64,000 nucleotides of DNA from the NCBI GenBank assembly GCA_947504025.1, contig CANNFX010000001.1, positions 186,001-250,000 of the forward strand, written 5' to 3'. The notes beneath the pieces are model-generated. The model did no database searches. It had not been told where the DNA came from and worked only from the letters and a program-made list of their open reading frames with translations. This DNA comes from an uncultured Sphingomonadaceae bacterium (GTDB lineage: Bacteria > Pseudomonadota > Alphaproteobacteria > Sphingomonadales > Sphingomonadaceae). Shown here piece after piece: positions 62,991 through 64,000 of this stretch. Numbering within the stretch: the first letter of the stretch is position 1; the number at the start of each line of letters is the position of its first letter. The position numbers were made by a program, and so were the translations under genes.

Positions 62991-63026
62991 AGAAAAGGCG
63001 CCCGAACCACATCGGTCCAGACGCCT
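62991..63026 (-). terminator. Terminator after the fasciclin gene
   Basis: On the minus strand AGGCG...CGCCT with an extended G-U-rich inner stem (13 pairs) is followed by TTTTCTTT. It separates the fasciclin transcript from pntAB-pntB. Confidence 0.7.
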
Positions 63027-63049
63027 ATAAATCTTTGCGGTTTTGTCGC

Positions 63050-63619
63050 TTACATAGTGGGCAGAAGCACTCCGTCCAACACATGCATTACCCCGTTCGA
63101 CTGGCCAACATCAGCGCGGGTTACTGTGCCCATGCTGCCATTCTTGCCTATGATTACAACATTACCGCCTGACACTGTTGCAGTCAGCTGTTCGCCAGCA
63201 ATAGTGTTGATCATCGTTTTGCCGCCGCCTGCGGCAATCTTAGCCATAAGATCTTTGGCGCTCACTTCCCCGGCGACGACGTGATAATACAGTACTTTTT
63301 GAAGCGCTTGCTTGTTGGACGGCTGCAACAACATCTCCATCGATGCCGCTGGTACAGCCGAAAATGCATCATCCGTCGGTGCAAATACCGTGAACGGACC
63401 CGGGCTGCTCAAGGTACTCACAAGATCAGCTGCGGAAACCGCTTTTTCCATCATCGTATGAGCCGCGGAAATCTGCACATTCTCGGCGATAGTATTATTC
63501 TTGGACATCATCGGAACAGCCGCTGCTGGAACACCACTGGAGGGCACGACTGTTGAACAACCGCCCAACGCAAGGGCTACCGAAGCAGCGATGATCTTGA
63601 ATGAAACTGAATTCTTCAT
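63050..63619 (-). CDS. Fasciclin (FAS1) domain lipoprotein
   Basis: 189 residues. Lipobox LGGC at residues ~18-21. A linker follows, then one FAS1 domain (~50-188) with TVFAPTDDAFSAVP (H1), YYHVVAGEV (the YH motif) and VLDGVLLPT (H2). FAS1 proteins mediate adhesion or protein-protein contacts. It sits between pntAA and pntAB, breaking up the transhydrogenase operon, and has its own terminator. Confidence 0.93.
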   Translation of the reverse strand: MKNSVSFKIIAASVALALGGCSTVVPSSGVPAAAVPMMSKNNTIAENVQISAAHTMMEKAVSAADLVSTLSSPGPFTVFAPTDDAFSAVPAASMEMLLQPSNKQALQKVLYYHVVAGEVSAKDLMAKIAAGGGKTMINTIAGEQLTATVSGGNVVIIGKNGSMGTVTRADVGQSNGVMHVLDGVLLPTM

Positions 63620-63688
63620 CTCGTTCTCTCCGTAAATTCTATTAGAAAAACGCGCGGTGCAGCCAAGTCAGCGCACAGCTAACGAAAT

Positions 63689-64000
63689 TCACCCGAGCAA
63701 CCGCTCGTTCACGACCTTGCCGCCCTGCGTCAACCGCACCGCATCACCGATTTCTTCATCCAGCTCCACCCTACCTGTTTCCTTGTCCCAAAAGGCACTG
63801 AGGAAGTTGAACAGGTTGCGGGAGAACAATGCGGAAGAGTCCGCGGCCAGATGACCGGCGGTGTTTGAATAACCAACAATCTTCACGCCGTGGCGTTCTA
63901 CGACTTCATCCGGTTTACTGCCTTCGACATTACCACCCTGAGCCACCGCGAGATCGAAGATCACGCTGCCCGGCTTCATGCTGGCAATTTGCGCATCAGT
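63689..64000 (-). CDS. pntAA: NAD(P) transhydrogenase subunit alpha part 1 (PntAA), C-terminal fragment
   Basis: The frame continues past the window edge. The visible ~103 C-terminal residues include MKPGSVIFDLAVAQGGNVE, part of the NAD-binding domain I motif, and YSNTAGHLAADSS. In alphaproteobacteria PntAA holds the soluble NAD(H) domain. Only the fragment is seen. A region of ~68 bp separates it from the fasciclin gene. Confidence 0.93.
   Translation of the reverse strand, partial: TDAQIASMKPGSVIFDLAVAQGGNVEGSKPDEVVERHGVKIVGYSNTAGHLAADSSALFSRNLFNFLSAFWDKETGRVELDEEIGDAVRLTQGGKVVNERLLG

Noticed and set aside
1-64000. CRISPR arrays, prophage, integrase or transposase genes
   Set aside because: None recognised by reading; no array of regularly spaced repeats and no transposase motifs seen.

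Overview
The window looks like a chromosomal core segment of an alphaproteobacterium, most likely order Sphingomonadales, family Erythrobacteraceae. This is inferred from the MucR regulator, the DUF1489 protein, the split PntAA/PntAB/PntB transhydrogenase, class II DAHP synthase, a retropepsin-like membrane protease, moderately high GC and 4-bp ATGA gene overlaps. No rRNA, CRISPR array, integrase or transposase was seen. One tRNA (Gln, UUG) is present.

Layout. 1-7.2 kb: envelope glycosyltransferases, then a minus-strand run tlyA-tspO-ubiK-recO-leuB-GT2, a Pro/Ala-rich lipoprotein, and a short leader gene with a terminator ahead of ilvE. 7.3-13 kb: an SMI1/KNR4 gene, an AmpG-like MFS transporter, a secreted DUF305-LVIVD fusion, a YghU-type GST and tRNA-Gln. 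13-20.7 kb (minus): aspartic protease, ergothioneine genes egtD/egtB, class II DAHP synthase and a large secreted M16 protease carrying a 30-bp tandem duplication. 20.7-29.3 kb (plus): nfu, nitroreductase, tsaB-rimI, mucR, fur/mur, plsC, miaB-phoH-orf-ybeY-corC. 29.4-35.7 kb: LysR regulator, lipoprotein cytochrome c, Kef antiporter, GNAT, cyclophilin, mgtE, DUF1489.

35.7-36.5 kb holds the most unusual locus. An AT-rich promoter region precedes two tiny adjacent genes for Gly-zipper peptides with double-glycine-type (Gly-Ala) leaders; a 12-bp hairpin and a small two-helix membrane protein follow. It resembles a two-peptide bacteriocin with a candidate immunity protein, but no dedicated exporter lies nearby.

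36.5-49.6 kb: FrnE-like DsbA, nudC, a Tat-exported serine hydrolase, a small possibly leaderless membrane gene, mutY and dciA back to back, two periplasmic DsbA paralogues, smc, a DMT permease, entericidin and an acyl-CoA synthetase. 49.6-54.8 kb: the glycine cleavage operon gcvT-gcvH-gcvPA-gcvPB (plus an ABA4-like membrane gene) behind a tandem glycine riboswitch. 54.9-64 kb: NAD(P)-binding protein, dgt, racemase, a three-gene secreted beta-helix/dihaem cytochrome/hydrolase operon, and pnt genes with a fasciclin lipoprotein inserted between pntAA and pntAB.

Functional assignments come from motif reading by eye. Start codons were moved from the longest open frame where a Shine-Dalgarno sequence, signal peptide or overlap supported it.
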